Assembly: GCF_011405655.1 (NCBI RefSeq)
Contig: NZ_AP022829.1
Span: 2,651,001-2,715,000 of the forward strand
Direction of reading: 5' to 3'
Source: Adlercreutzia hattorii
GTDB lineage: Bacteria > Actinomycetota > Coriobacteriia > Coriobacteriales > Eggerthellaceae
DNA length: 64,000 nt
The notes under the pieces were generated by a model, which was not told the origin of the DNA, did not search any database, and saw only the letters and a program-made list of their open reading frames with translations. How positions within the stretch are numbered: the stretch's first letter is position 1; the number at the start of each line of letters is the position of its first letter. A program made the position numbers and the translations under genes. Shown one piece after another: positions 1 through 8,987 of the stretch.

Positions 1-455
1 TGCTGAGCCGCCGCCACGGGCTGTCGCCGGAGCTGGCCGCCCACATCATGACCGCGCCGGCGTGGGACGAGATTGACGCCATGGATGCGGCCGACGCCGC
101 CTTCGAAACTGCCCTGCGCACCACCTACGCAAGCGCTCTCGTGAACGGGCCCTTCTCGGTGATTCTGGGCTCGAGCGAGGGGCTGCTCGCCATCAACGAC
201 CGGCTGAAGCTGCGAGCCCTCATGGCCGCCGAGAAGGGCTCCATGGTGTACATGGCCAGCGAGCAGGCGGCCATCGAGCTGGTGTGCCCCGACGCGGAGA
301 ACATGCGCGCCATCGGGGGCGGCGAGCCCTTCGTGGTGCAGCTTGATTCCGTGGTCGCCGCCAAGGCTGCCGCCGATGCCGACGCCGAGAACGATCCGCA
401 CAACGCGCCGTTGGCCCACGAGGTCGGCGTGCTGCCCCGCCGGAAGGAGGCTTAA
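1..455 (+). CDS. Glutamate synthase glutaminase domain protein (5' partial)
   Basis: The reading frame is open from base 3 and continues off the left edge, so only the C-terminal 150 residues are visible; the ATG at 48 is internal. It resembles the end of the class II glutamine amidotransferase domain of glutamate synthase, with segments such as NGPFSVILG and MYMASEQAAIEL that match the Ntn-hydrolase core of GltB-like proteins. The catalytic N-terminal Cys lies outside the window. The next two genes encode the FMN/ferredoxin and GXGXG parts, so this is the ammonia-releasing subunit of a split, archaeal-type glutamate synthase. It ends 3 nt before the next gene, after a GGAAGGAGG site. The family is well supported; the exact partner enzyme is inferred from context. 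Confidence 0.85.
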   Translation, partial: LSRRHGLSPELAAHIMTAPAWDEIDAMDAADAAFETALRTTYASALVNGPFSVILGSSEGLLAINDRLKLRALMAAEKGSMVYMASEQAAIELVCPDAENMRAIGGGEPFVVQLDSVVAAKAAADADAENDPHNAPLAHEVGVLPRRKEA

Positions 456-458
456 ATC

Positions 459-1964
459 ATGCGCGACTTCCGCAACCCCCGCTACAAAGTGCTGCGCGAC
501 CGCGAGGAGTGCATCGAATGCGACCTGTGCGTGCGCCAATGCGCCAACGAGGTGCACTACCGCGACAAGAAAACTGGCGCCCTTCGCGCCGATTCCATGA
601 AGTGCGTGAACTGCCAGCGCTGCACGCTTCTGTGCCCCACCCGGGCCCTCGCCATCACCCGGTGGCCCCAGGTGGACGCCGGAAGCGCCGTATGGACCGA
701 AGGGGCCATGGACGACATCACCGCCCAGGCCCAGACCGGCGGCGTTTTGCTCGCTTCCATGGGCAACCCGAAGAGCTACCACATCTACTGGGAGCATTTG
801 CTGCTGAACGCGAGCCAGGTGACGAACCCCTCCATCGATCCGCTGCGCGAGCCCATGGAGACCCGCGTGGTGCTGGGCAGCCGCCCGAGCAAGCTGCGCG
901 TGAACGAGCGCACCCGCACCGTCGTCTCTCCCCTGCCGCCCCAGCTGTCGTGCGACGTGCCCGTCATGTTCTCGGCCATGAGCTTCGGCTCGGTGTCGCT
1001 TAACACCCAGAAGGCGCTGGCCCTAGCCGCACGCGAGCTCGGCACCTACTTCAACTGCGGCGAGGGCGGCCTGCACCGCGACCTGGAGCCCTACGCCGAC
1101 CGCGCCATCGTGCAGGTGGCCAGCGGGCGCTTCGGCGTGGACCCGCACTACCTGAACGCCGGCGCGGCCATCGAGATCAAGATCGGCCAGGGCGCCAAGC
1201 CCGGCATTGGAGGGCACCTGCCCGGCGAGAAGATCAACGAGGAAGTGTCGCGCACCCGCATGATCCCCGAGGGCACCGACGCCATCTCGCCGGCGCCGCA
1301 CCACGACATCTACTCCATCGAGGACTTGCGCCAGCTCATCTTCTCGCTGAAGGAAGCCACCGGCTACGCCAAACCCGTGGCCGTGAAGGTGGCCGCCGTG
1401 CACAACGTGGCCGCCATCGCCTCCGGCATGGCTCGGGCCGGCGCCGACATCATCGTGCTGGACGGCTTCCGCGGCGGCACGGGCGCAGCCCCCAAGCGCA
1501 TCCGCGACAACGTGGGCATTCCCATCGAGCTGGCCCTGGCCGCCGTGGACGAGCGGCTGCGCCAGGAGGGCATCCGATCGACGGTGAGTCTTGTGGCCTC
1601 AGGAACCCTGCGCAACGCCGCCGACGTGGTGCGGGCCGTGGCACTCGGCGCCGACGCCGTCTCCATCGGGTCGGCGGCGCTCATCGCCATGGGCTGCCAC
1701 CAGTGCGGCGACTGCGCGAGCGGCCGCTGCAACTGGGGCATCGCCACCCAGCGGGCCGATCTGGTGAGCCGCCTCGCCCCCGAGGCCGCCGCCGAGCGCG
1801 TGGTGAACCTCGTGTCCGGCTGGAACCGCGAAATTCAGGAGATGATGGGCGGCATGGGCATCAACGCCATCGACTCTCTGCGCGGCAACCGGCTGATGCT
1901 GCGCGGCGTGGGGCTCAACGAGAAGGAACTGGAAATCCTCGGCGTGAAGTACGCGGGAGAGTGA
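459..1964 (+). CDS. Glutamate synthase, ferredoxin/FMN-binding synthase subunit
   Basis: A 501-aa protein. It opens with a two-cluster ferredoxin domain: Cys 18, 21, 24, 28 and Cys 49, 52, 55, 59, each CxxCxxCxxxC. The glutamate synthase FMN-binding TIM barrel follows (FSAMSFGSVS and GEGGLHRDL regions) with a Cys-rich segment GCHQCGDCASGRCNWGIAT, the expected place of the 3Fe-4S cluster. It should convert 2-oxoglutarate plus glutaminase-derived ammonia to glutamate, with electrons entering through the ferredoxin domain. The start is set by GGAAGGAGG about 9 nt upstream. It is the middle gene of a three-gene operon. Bacterial GltB usually carries all domains in one chain of about 1,500 aa, so the split form is notable. 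Confidence 0.93.
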   Translation: MRDFRNPRYKVLRDREECIECDLCVRQCANEVHYRDKKTGALRADSMKCVNCQRCTLLCPTRALAITRWPQVDAGSAVWTEGAMDDITAQAQTGGVLLASMGNPKSYHIYWEHLLLNASQVTNPSIDPLREPMETRVVLGSRPSKLRVNERTRTVVSPLPPQLSCDVPVMFSAMSFGSVSLNTQKALALAARELGTYFNCGEGGLHRDLEPYADRAIVQVASGRFGVDPHYLNAGAAIEIKIGQGAKPGIGGHLPGEKINEEVSRTRMIPEGTDAISPAPHHDIYSIEDLRQLIFSLKEATGYAKPVAVKVAAVHNVAAIASGMARAGADIIVLDGFRGGTGAAPKRIRDNVGIPIELALAAVDERLRQEGIRSTVSLVASGTLRNAADVVRAVALGADAVSIGSAALIAMGCHQCGDCASGRCNWGIATQRADLVSRLAPEAAAERVVNLVSGWNREIQEMMGGMGINAIDSLRGNRLMLRGVGLNEKELEILGVKYAGE

Positions 1965-1968
1965 TCGC

Positions 1969-2691
1969 ATGGCTGAAACCATTATCGTGGAATTGGGAAC
2001 GAAGCACTTCCAGGAGGCCAATGCCGCCGTGCGCGCGGCCCTTGCCGAAGCCGACACCGTCTGCATCGTGGAGGCCTACGCCCAGCGCTACCTTGGTTGC
2101 ACCCTGCCCGCGGGCAAGCGTTTGGAAATTCACGGAACCCCGGGCAACGATCTGGCCTGCTATATGGACGGCGGCGAGGTGGAAGTGTTCGGAAGCGCCC
2201 AGGACCAGACCGCCAACACCATGAACGCCGGCACCGTGGTGGTGCACGGGCGCGTGGGCGATGCGGCCGGCTACGCCATGCGCGGCGGCGAGCTCATCGT
2301 GCGCGACGGCTGCGGCTGGCGCGGCGGCATTAACATGAAGCAGTACGGTGGGAAGTGCCCGGTCATCGTCATTGGCGGGGACGCGGGCAACTTCCTCGGC
2401 GAGTACATGGCCGGCGGCATCATCGTGCTTATGGGCCGCGCCGGCGATCATTTGGCCTCCGGCATGCACGGCGGGGTCATCTATCTGCGCCGCAACAACA
2501 CGCCGGCCGTGGTGCCCGACGGGCTGGATCTAAGGGAGCTGACCGACGAGGACACGGCGACCCTCGGCGCGCTGCTCGCCCGCTACGACGCCTGCTTCGG
2601 CACCGAGCCCCACGAGCACGCGAGCGTGAGCGAGTTCGTCGCTTTGCGCCCCGCCTCCAGCCGCCCCTACGCGGCCATGTACGCGAGCTAG
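1969..2691 (+). CDS. Glutamate synthase GXGXG domain subunit
   Basis: A 240-aa protein with the repeating right-handed beta-helix pattern of the GltB C-terminal domain. Gly-rich turns recur (NTMNAGTVVVHGRVGD, YAMRGGELIVRDGC, YMAGGIIVLMGRAGD, GMHGGVIYLR). In canonical glutamate synthase this domain is structural and holds the glutaminase and synthase centres together; a separate polypeptide would do so in trans. It starts 4 nt after the synthase gene ends, so translational coupling is likely. Two strong hairpins follow the stop codon. No signal peptide or membrane segment is seen. Domain assignment is confident; assembly with the two upstream products is inferred from operon order. Confidence 0.9.
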   Translation: MAETIIVELGTKHFQEANAAVRAALAEADTVCIVEAYAQRYLGCTLPAGKRLEIHGTPGNDLACYMDGGEVEVFGSAQDQTANTMNAGTVVVHGRVGDAAGYAMRGGELIVRDGCGWRGGINMKQYGGKCPVIVIGGDAGNFLGEYMAGGIIVLMGRAGDHLASGMHGGVIYLRRNNTPAVVPDGLDLRELTDEDTATLGALLARYDACFGTEPHEHASVSEFVALRPASSRPYAAMYAS

Positions 2692-2780
2692 GCACATTTC
2701 AGCCGCAGAAAACGACGCGACCGGCGGTCGGGAACCCCTCCCCGAAAACCAGCTCGCCCGCAGCCGAGCCCGCAAAACGC

Positions 2781-2814
2781 AAGAGGCGCCTCGGGGAGGG
2801 TCGAGGCGCCTCTT
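2781..2814. terminator. Strong hairpin between convergent genes
   Basis: A 13-bp perfect stem (2781-2793 with 2802-2814, arm AAGAGGCGCCTCG) with an 8-nt loop. There is no T-run on the plus side; on the minus side GCGTTTTGC follows. It lies between the glutamate synthase operon and the convergent FAD reductase gene and probably serves both. Confidence 0.7.
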
Positions 2815-2826
2815 GACAAGAATGAC

Positions 2827-2854
2827 GCCGGGCGCCCGTCGAAAAGCGCCCGGC
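2827..2854. terminator. Second hairpin, possible terminator
   Basis: A 9-bp perfect stem GCCGGGCGC (2827-2835) pairs with 2846-2854 across a 10-nt loop. It lies just beyond the stop codon of the minus-strand FAD reductase and next to the hairpin at 2781-2814. Confidence 0.5.
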
Positions 2855-2872
2855 AGAAGGGGGATGGAGAAT

Positions 2873-4525
2873 TTACAGGCTGGCGACGTACTTGCCGGTC
2901 ACATAGCCCTGCGTGTGGGCACGGCCGAGAGACAGGCCCGGCATGTACATGGAGTAATCCACGCCGCCGTAGAAGTTGCCCGCGGTGTTGCCCACAGCGA
3001 ACAGACCCGGAATGGGCTCGCCGGCCTCAACGGCCAGCACTTCCATGTTCGGGCCAACGTTCACGCCAGACACGACGGCCGACACGCGCACATGACGGTG
3101 GATGCCGTAGAAGGGCGGCGTGTCGATGGCGGTCAGCCACTTGGCCTCCTTGCCGAAGTCGAGATCCTTGCCGGCGGCGACGCACTCGTTGTAGCGCTTC
3201 ACACTCTCGACGAACGCAGCCGTGTCGGTGATGCCGAGCTTCTCGGCCAGCTCTTCCAGCGTGTCGGCCTTAAACGTGGCGATCTGATCCTTGAAGACGC
3301 CGGTCTTCTCGCCGTCCTCCTCGGGCATGTACACCTTGATGGCCTCGGGATCGAACAGCTTGCCCGGCCACTCGGCGGCGGCGGTCATATAGTTGCTGTC
3401 GAAGATCTGGTTGTAATCACCCTGGTCGGCCTCGCTGCGCAGGAAGTTGTTCATAAGCGACATGCCGAGCGTCTCGTCGCAGAAACGCGTGCCGTCGTTC
3501 TTCACGGCCAGGAAGGGCATGTCAGCCATAGAGCCCGGGCCGCCGTCGAAGTCGTGCAGCATCTTGGTGTGCGTGATGTCCTCAATGGCACCGCCGGCCC
3601 ACACGGCCATCTTGTGGCCATCGCCGGTCTTGTTCATCTGCTTGCGACCGAGGTTCTGCAGGTCGGGCAGGTAGTAGGCCATCATGTCGTCGTCGTTCTG
3701 GTAGTCGCCCGTGGCCAGGATGACGCCCTTGGCGGCATTGAACTGCACGTTGCCGTCGGCGGTTTCCGCAATGACGCCGGTCACGCCGGAGGCATCGCCC
3801 ACAAGCTGCTTGGCCTCGGTGTCGTAGAACACGTCCACACCCTGAGAGGCAGCGTACTCGGCCAGCACCTGCATGCCGTTGCCCGTGTTGTAGGGCTTCG
3901 GGCCGAAGTCGATGGACAGGTAGTCCATGGGATAGCCGTTCACTTCCTTGATGGCGGCCGTCCACTTCATCGTGCTGTCGGAGATCTGGGCACCCTGGGC
4001 GGTAGCCAGGTCGAGCAGCCACGTGATGCACTCGCCGGAGTTCTTCGCCCACAGCTCCACCTGCTCGCGCTTGCCGCGGTACTGGTGATCCTTGATGAGG
4101 CGCGACACCACGGCCTCCACGCCGGCCGGGTCGGAGGTGTCCAGCAGAATGCCCGTAGCGGTGTTACCCTGGGAGATGGCCGTCGACTCCTTCTGAATGA
4201 GGGCGACGGTGGCTCCGGCCTCGCGAGCCGTAATGGCGGCGGGCACACCAGAGGCGCCGGCACCCACGACAACCACGTCGTAGTCCTTGGTCTCGGCGAT
4301 ATCCGTGATGGGCTCGGGCGCGGCCAGGAAGCTCGGAAGCCCCTCGCGCACGTGGCCAGCCACGGTGGTCGTACCGGTAGCGGCCGTCGGCGTGTCGCTC
4401 GAAGCGGAGCCGGCAGCGGCGCTGCCGGTCGGCGAGCAGGCGCCCAGAAGCGCGGCACCGCCGAGGCCCGCTGCAGCCAGGCCGCCGATCTTGAACAGGT
4501 TACGTCGAGTGAATTCAGCAGTCAT
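2873..4525 (-). CDS. Tat-exported FAD-dependent reductase lipoprotein (fumarate reductase/urocanate reductase superfamily)
   Basis: A 550-aa protein. The N-terminus has a twin-arginine motif TRRNLFK (Arg 7-8), a hydrophobic stretch and a lipobox-like LGAC ending at Cys 30, so it is probably folded with FAD, exported by Tat and lipid-anchored. A linker rich in Ser/Thr/Ala follows, then the FAD-binding Rossmann motif GAGASG at about 88-93. The rest is a flavoprotein reductase of the fumarate reductase/flavocytochrome c type with no haem domain. Near the C-terminus, where fumarate reductases usually carry an HxTxGG-like segment, this protein reads HRHVRVSAVVSG, so the substrate is probably not fumarate. 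It is divergent from a 12-TM LuxR gene, an arrangement common for Eggerthellaceae inducible reductases. The electron donor is not encoded here. Confidence 0.9.
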   Translation of the reverse strand: MTAEFTRRNLFKIGGLAAAGLGGAALLGACSPTGSAAAGSASSDTPTAATGTTTVAGHVREGLPSFLAAPEPITDIAETKDYDVVVVGAGASGVPAAITAREAGATVALIQKESTAISQGNTATGILLDTSDPAGVEAVVSRLIKDHQYRGKREQVELWAKNSGECITWLLDLATAQGAQISDSTMKWTAAIKEVNGYPMDYLSIDFGPKPYNTGNGMQVLAEYAASQGVDVFYDTEAKQLVGDASGVTGVIAETADGNVQFNAAKGVILATGDYQNDDDMMAYYLPDLQNLGRKQMNKTGDGHKMAVWAGGAIEDITHTKMLHDFDGGPGSMADMPFLAVKNDGTRFCDETLGMSLMNNFLRSEADQGDYNQIFDSNYMTAAAEWPGKLFDPEAIKVYMPEEDGEKTGVFKDQIATFKADTLEELAEKLGITDTAAFVESVKRYNECVAAGKDLDFGKEAKWLTAIDTPPFYGIHRHVRVSAVVSGVNVGPNMEVLAVEAGEPIPGLFAVGNTAGNFYGGVDYSMYMPGLSLGRAHTQGYVTGKYVASL

Positions 4526-4696
4526 GGTGAGTCCTTTCTATTACCCCTTGATTGCCTGCGCCAGAAGATCTCGGGGTACCCTCCCCTGCGACTCCTCGGG
4601 ACGCTGGGGCCACCCTAGCAGTCATCATGGGCGCACAAGCATCGACCATCAGCGCATTTCACGGGTTTATTTTTATAACCCCTTGCCATAACCCCC

Positions 4697-4708
4697 GCCT
4701 GATCAGGC
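4697..4708. promoter_or_regulatory. Perfect 12-bp palindrome in the divergent promoter region
   Basis: GCCTGATCAGGC is a perfect palindrome about 170 nt from the FAD reductase start and 90 nt from the luxR start. The spacer (4526-4798) is AT-richer than its surroundings and has a TATCAT hexamer at 4751-4756. A regulator binding site is plausible but not shown. Confidence 0.4.
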
Positions 4709-4798
4709 CCGTTTCCAAATGCCCCCAAAACATGATGGAAAAGGTTACGGTATCATAGACCCTAGTTTTTCGGAAAGCTCGGAGAGGGGGTTAGAACC

Positions 4799-6391
4799 AT
4801 GCACGGCGCACCGCAGGCTGCGAGCAAGAAACTCATAGGCAAGCCGGGGTCGGAGCCAACTCCGACTGCAGGCTCGGCTCCGACCTCAAGCGCGGCGCAA
4901 GCGCCGTCAGCATCCGGAGCATCGTCGGCACCTTCCGATCCTTCGGTCTTCGGAGGTACGGCGACCCCGGAGGTCACCGAGAGGCACCGCTTTCCTGTGG
5001 TTCCCTTCGTCTTCCTCGGCGTGGGCTTCTACCGTGCCTGGATCGAGATCGCTTTCGTCGGCTCGTTCGTGTCGTTTCCCGCGATCCCCTTCGGCGCGCG
5101 CGAGTGTTTTGATGGAGTGGGCGCCATCGTCATGCTCATCTGCGTGCTGCTCGCGCGGCGCATTGGCCCCTTCTACCGCCATCCGTCGATCTTCGTGCTC
5201 TGCGGCGCGTGCATGACGCTTGCCACCGTCGCACTGTTCGCCACCATGATCGTGCCGAGCCTCGGCTACACGGCAACATGGCTGGCCGCTATCGTCGGCG
5301 GCGTGGGAATGGGGCTTGTCATTCTTATATGGAGCGAGGTGTTCGGCTGCCTGAGCCCTTTGCGAGTCACCCTCTATTACACGGCCTCCATCGCCCTGGG
5401 CGCGGTGATCGTCTATGTTTTCATGGGGCTGCGCCTACCGTGGCTCGCTTGCCTCACCGCGCTGCTGCCGGCGGTATCGCTTGTGCTCGCACGGCGCAGC
5501 ATGAATCGCATCCCTGCAGAAAAACGACCCCAGCCGAACCTCGTCAACTTCAAACCGCCGTGGAAGATTTTCCTGCTCATGGCCTTGTACGGGTTCGCTT
5601 ACGGTATTTTGGAGACCCGCGTGTATACCGACTCCTTCGGGCCGCACTCATCGCCTGGCGTGCTTGTAGTGGCGCTCGTGATCTTCCTTAGCGTGGGCTT
5701 TCGCCGTGAGAAATTCGATTTCAACTCCATTGTGCGCATCGCGCTGCCGCTCACGGTGGCTGCGCTGTGGCTCGTGCCCATGTGGGGCGCGGGAGCCACC
5801 CTCCTCAGCGGTCCTTGTGCTATCGGGGGCTACACGGCCGCCACCGTGCTGATCATGGCGCTGTGCTCGAATATGTGCTATCGCCACGGCGTATCGGCCA
5901 TCTGGCTGTTCGGCATCGAGCGCTCGCTGCGACTCGCTTTCATGTTCCTCGGACGCACAGTGGCTAACACGGGAGAGCACGGAAGCCTCGGAGCCGCTGA
6001 TGGCGGCCTGCTCATTTCGGGCCTTTCCATGATCGCCGTCATCATGGCCACCGTGCTGCTGCTGTCCCAGAAGAATGTAGACGGCCAGTGGGGCCTCTCG
6101 TTTTTGAACGGCAGCGGGAAAAGCCGCGCCGATAAGCACGCGCAGCAGGTGGACAATCGGTGCGCCGCCCTCGCCGCCGAATACCACCTCACGGCGCGAG
6201 AGCTGGAGATCCTCAAGCTGCTCGCCCGACACAAGACCGTGGGCATGATCGAGCGCGAGCTGGTCATTGCCAACGGCACCGCCAAGGCCCATGTGCGCCA
6301 CATCTACCAAAAGCTGAACATCCATTCCCGAGAAGAGTTGTTCAACCTGCTTGATCCCCATCAGCTCGACCCTCTGGAAGAGCAGGAATAG
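4799..6391 (+). CDS. 12-TM membrane LuxR-family transcriptional regulator
   Basis: A 530-aa protein. Residues 1-60 are a Ser/Ala/Pro-rich cytoplasmic tail. About a dozen hydrophobic helices follow (roughly 65-430), and the C-terminus carries a LuxR/FixJ-type helix-turn-helix at about 462-520 (LTARELEILKLL, then NGTAKAHVRHIYQKL). This architecture, an MFS-like membrane sensor fused to a DNA-binding domain, is typical of Coriobacteriia and often sits beside an exported reductase. It is divergent from the FAD reductase, so control of that gene is likely (inference). The start is supported by GAGAGGGGG about 10 nt upstream. The ligand is unknown. Its HTH looks like that of the regulator at 10289. 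Confidence 0.9.
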   Translation: MHGAPQAASKKLIGKPGSEPTPTAGSAPTSSAAQAPSASGASSAPSDPSVFGGTATPEVTERHRFPVVPFVFLGVGFYRAWIEIAFVGSFVSFPAIPFGARECFDGVGAIVMLICVLLARRIGPFYRHPSIFVLCGACMTLATVALFATMIVPSLGYTATWLAAIVGGVGMGLVILIWSEVFGCLSPLRVTLYYTASIALGAVIVYVFMGLRLPWLACLTALLPAVSLVLARRSMNRIPAEKRPQPNLVNFKPPWKIFLLMALYGFAYGILETRVYTDSFGPHSSPGVLVVALVIFLSVGFRREKFDFNSIVRIALPLTVAALWLVPMWGAGATLLSGPCAIGGYTAATVLIMALCSNMCYRHGVSAIWLFGIERSLRLAFMFLGRTVANTGEHGSLGAADGGLLISGLSMIAVIMATVLLLSQKNVDGQWGLSFLNGSGKSRADKHAQQVDNRCAALAAEYHLTARELEILKLLARHKTVGMIERELVIANGTAKAHVRHIYQKLNIHSREELFNLLDPHQLDPLEEQE

Positions 6392-6393
6392 AA

Positions 6394-6621
6394 CTAATTC
6401 CAGGGGTCTTCCGAGAACAGAGGCTCGCGCTCGGCGGGACGGTCGGAATAGGGGTCGTAGCCGTCGTCGTCCTCGTTTTCCGCACGAACGAAGGGGTCGC
6501 CGGAGGCCGCAGGACGCAGATGCCCCGATCCGGCGGCTGCGTCGCGCCCTTTCGCCTGCTGGCTCGGCAGCGGCTTCACCACGATGCGAGCGTGGGGATC
6601 TTTCCGCGGATCAATGGGCAT
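6394..6621 (-). CDS. Small acidic hypothetical protein
   Basis: A 75-aa protein. The longer in-frame extension to 6762 has no ribosome site and overlaps a palindromic repeat, whereas the ATG at 6621 is preceded by AAAGGAGG at good spacing, so the shorter form is chosen. The sequence is polar and low in complexity, with an acidic middle (ENEDDDGYD) and no membrane segment or recognised motif. It is probably disordered. It converges with the LuxR gene, leaving 2 nt between the stop codons. The function is unknown. Confidence 0.6.
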   Translation of the reverse strand: MPIDPRKDPHARIVVKPLPSQQAKGRDAAAGSGHLRPAASGDPFVRAENEDDDGYDPYSDRPAEREPLFSEDPWN

Positions 6622-6674
6622 GAGGTGCCTCCTTTCGTATACGCTTATCGATGCTCTTCTGAACTCGGGGCCCA

Positions 6675-6748
6675 GGGGCGACCAAGGTCGCCCCCTACGG
6701 GAATCAAGCTCGGCTTTCCCTCTGTAGGGGCGAACCTTGGTCCGCCCT
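6675..6748. repeat. Inverted pair of GGGGCGACC palindromic repeats
   Basis: Copy one (6675-6698) contains the palindrome GGGGCGACC-AA-GGTCGCCCC followed by CTAC. Copy two (6724-6748) is an imperfect inverted copy starting GTAGGGGCGAACC. The same unit recurs at 59797-59817 and 59846-59870, where AA is replaced by TC or GA. This is a dispersed REP-like unit. It sits upstream of the small acidic gene and downstream of metA. Confidence 0.75.
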
Positions 6749-6768
6749 CCCGACGACGTCAACCGTGC

Positions 6769-7695
6769 TCACGAGAGCTGGCCGGCGCGGGTGATGTCGT
6801 AGGGGGTCGTTTGGTACACATAGTAGTTCAGCCAGTTGGTGTAGAGCAACTGGGCGCAGGAGAACCACGTGGAAACCGGTTCGCGCGTCGGGTCGTCGTC
6901 GGGGAAGTAGTGGACCGGCACGGCGATGCTCATCCCCTTGGCGATGTCGCGGTCGTATTCCGCTTTCAGCGTCTCGCGGTCGTACTCGGGGTGACCGAAC
7001 ACGAAGAAGTTCTGCGAGTCGGTGGACTTCGCCACGTACACCCCAGCCTCGTCGGACACCGCGATCAGCTCGAGCGCGGGATGCGCCTCGATGTCGGCCG
7101 CCCGCACCTCGGTGAAGCGCGAATGGGGCGCGAAGAACCTATCGTCGAACCCGCGCACCAAAGGCGAGGTGCGCTTGACCACCTCGTGGGGGAACACGCC
7201 GAACATCTTCTCGGGCAGCTCGTGCTTGGGCACGCCGTAGTGATAGTAGATGCCGGCTTGGGCGCCCCAGCAGATGTGCAGCGTGGAGTGCACGTGGGTC
7301 TTCGACCACTCCATGATCTCGCAGAGTTCCGGCCAGTAGTCCACCGCCTCGAATTCCAGACGCTCCACCGGCGCACCGGTGATGATGAGGCCGTCGAAGT
7401 GTTCGTCGCGCACTGCGTCGAAGGTGGTGTAGAAGGTCTCCAGGTGCTCGGCGGCCGTGTTCTTCGAGTCGTGGCTCGCGGTTTGCAGAAGCTCCACTTC
7501 AACCTGCAGCGGCGTGTTCGACAGCTTCCGCAGAATCTGGGTCTCCGTGGTGATCTTGGTGGGCATGAGGTTCAGCAGCAGCAGCCGCAGCGGACGAATG
7601 TCCTGGTGCATGGCGCGATGCTCGGTCATGACGAAGATGTTCTCGTTCTCCAGCGCCGCCGTGGCCGGCAGCGCATCGGGAATGCGAATGGGCAT
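6769..7695 (-). CDS. metA: Homoserine O-acyltransferase, predicted O-acetyltransferase
   Basis: A 308-aa protein of the MetA family, usual length about 300 aa. It activates homoserine for methionine synthesis. The catalytic Cys lies in the motif CWGAQAG near residue 142. Residue 111 is Glu (TGAPVE). In studied MetA enzymes Glu at this position goes with acetyl-CoA use and Gly with succinyl-CoA use, so O-acetylhomoserine is the predicted product. This fits the gene just upstream, which encodes an O-acetylhomoserine sulfhydrylase 8 nt away in the same operon. The enzyme is cytoplasmic. Family assignment is strong; acyl specificity is inferred from one residue plus context. Confidence 0.95.
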   Translation of the reverse strand: MPIRIPDALPATAALENENIFVMTEHRAMHQDIRPLRLLLLNLMPTKITTETQILRKLSNTPLQVEVELLQTASHDSKNTAAEHLETFYTTFDAVRDEHFDGLIITGAPVERLEFEAVDYWPELCEIMEWSKTHVHSTLHICWGAQAGIYYHYGVPKHELPEKMFGVFPHEVVKRTSPLVRGFDDRFFAPHSRFTEVRAADIEAHPALELIAVSDEAGVYVAKSTDSQNFFVFGHPEYDRETLKAEYDRDIAKGMSIAVPVHYFPDDDPTREPVSTWFSCAQLLYTNWLNYYVYQTTPYDITRAGQLS

Positions 7696-7703
7696 GCGTC
7701 CTC

Positions 7704-8987
7704 CTATTCCACGGCAGCCAGGGCCTGGTCGATGTCGGCGATGAGGTCAGCGGCGTCCTCGATGCCGCAGGACAGGCGGATGAGGTCGGCACTGATGCCG
7801 GCCGCCTCAAGCTCGGCGTCGTTCATCTGGCGATGGGTGGCGTTGGCCGGGTGCAGCACGCAGGTGCGGGCGTCGGCCACATGGGTGGCAATCTGGGCCA
7901 GCTTCAGGTTCTTCATGAACGTCTCGGCCGCCGCGCGCCCCCCGGCCACACCGAAGCTCACCACGCCGCAAGATCCGTCCGGCAGGTACTTCGCCGCCAG
8001 CGCCGCCTCGGAGTCGCCCGCAAGCGAGGGATGGCGCACCCAGGCCACCTTCGGGTGGGCCGCCAAGTGCTCGGCCACCACGCGCCCGTTCTCAGCGTGC
8101 CGGGCCATGCGCAGATGCAGACTCTCCAGCCCCAGGTTGATGAGGAAGGCGTTCTGCGGTGACTGGATGGAGCCCAGATCGCGCATGAGCTGGGCCGTCG
8201 CCTTGGTGATGTAGGCGCCCTCCAAGCCGAAGCGCTCGGTATACACCACGCCGTGGTAGCTCTCATCGGGCGTCGTGAGCCCCGGGAACTTGTCGGCGTG
8301 GGCGTTCCAATTAAAGCGGCCCGCATCCACGATGACGCCTCCGACGGAAGCGCCGTGGCCGTCCATGTACTTGGTAGTGGAGTGGGTCACAATGTCGGCG
8401 CCCCACTCGATGGGCCGGCACAGCACCGGCGTGGGGAAGGTGTTGTCCACGATGAGCGGCACCCCGTGGCCGTGGGCCGCCGCCGCGAAGCGCTCGATGT
8501 CGAGCACCGACAGGGCCGGATTCGCGATGGTCTCGCCGAAGACGCACTTGGTGTTGGGGCGGAAGGCGGCCGCCAGCTCCTCATCGGTGCAGTGCGGATC
8601 CACGAAGGTGCATTCAAGCCCCATGCGGCCCATGGTGTGGGCGAGCAGGTTGTAGGTGCCCCCGTAGATGGCCGAGGAGGCCACCACGTGATCGCCCGCC
8701 CCGGCGATGTTGAACACCGCGAAGAAGTTCGCCGCCTGGCCCGATGAGGTGAGCATGGCCGCACATCCGCCTTCCAACTCCGCGATCTTCGCCGCCACCG
8801 CATCGTTGGTGGGGTTCGCCAGGCGCGTGTAGAAGTAGCCGGACTCCTCCAGATCGAACAGGCGCCCCATATGCTCGCTCGTGTCGTACTTCCAGGTGGT
8901 GTTCTGGTAGATGGGCACTTGGCGCGGCTCGCCGTCGCCGGGCCGCCACCCGCCTTGCACGCAGGTCGTTCCAATCCGCTCGCTCAT
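7704..8987 (-). CDS. metY: O-acetylhomoserine sulfhydrylase (PLP-dependent)
   Basis: A 427-aa member of the Cys/Met metabolism PLP family. It is close to the MetY type, which makes homocysteine from O-acetylhomoserine and sulfide. The PLP lysine is in [11 protein letters not shown], and the N-terminal YQNTTW and [11 protein letters not shown] segments are typical. It lies 8 nt upstream of metA, so transsulfuration may be bypassed in favour of direct sulfhydrylation. The upstream spacer contains a minus-strand TATAAT at 9031-9026 as a possible -10. No SAM or cobalamin riboswitch signature was seen in the leader. Cystathionine synthase activity is the main alternative. Confidence 0.93.
   Translation of the reverse strand: MSERIGTTCVQGGWRPGDGEPRQVPIYQNTTWKYDTSEHMGRLFDLEESGYFYTRLANPTNDAVAAKIAELEGGCAAMLTSSGQAANFFAVFNIAGAGDHVVASSAIYGGTYNLLAHTMGRMGLECTFVDPHCTDEELAAAFRPNTKCVFGETIANPALSVLDIERFAAAAHGHGVPLIVDNTFPTPVLCRPIEWGADIVTHSTTKYMDGHGASVGGVIVDAGRFNWNAHADKFPGLTTPDESYHGVVYTERFGLEGAYITKATAQLMRDLGSIQSPQNAFLINLGLESLHLRMARHAENGRVVAEHLAAHPKVAWVRHPSLAGDSEAALAAKYLPDGSCGVVSFGVAGGRAAAETFMKNLKLAQIATHVADARTCVLHPANATHRQMNDAELEAAGISADLIRLSCGIEDAADLIADIDQALAAVE

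Noticed and set aside
2813-4618. 601-aa plus-strand frame opposite the FAD reductase
   Set aside because: It is an antisense shadow caused by high GC at third codon positions; the minus-strand protein has clear family motifs.
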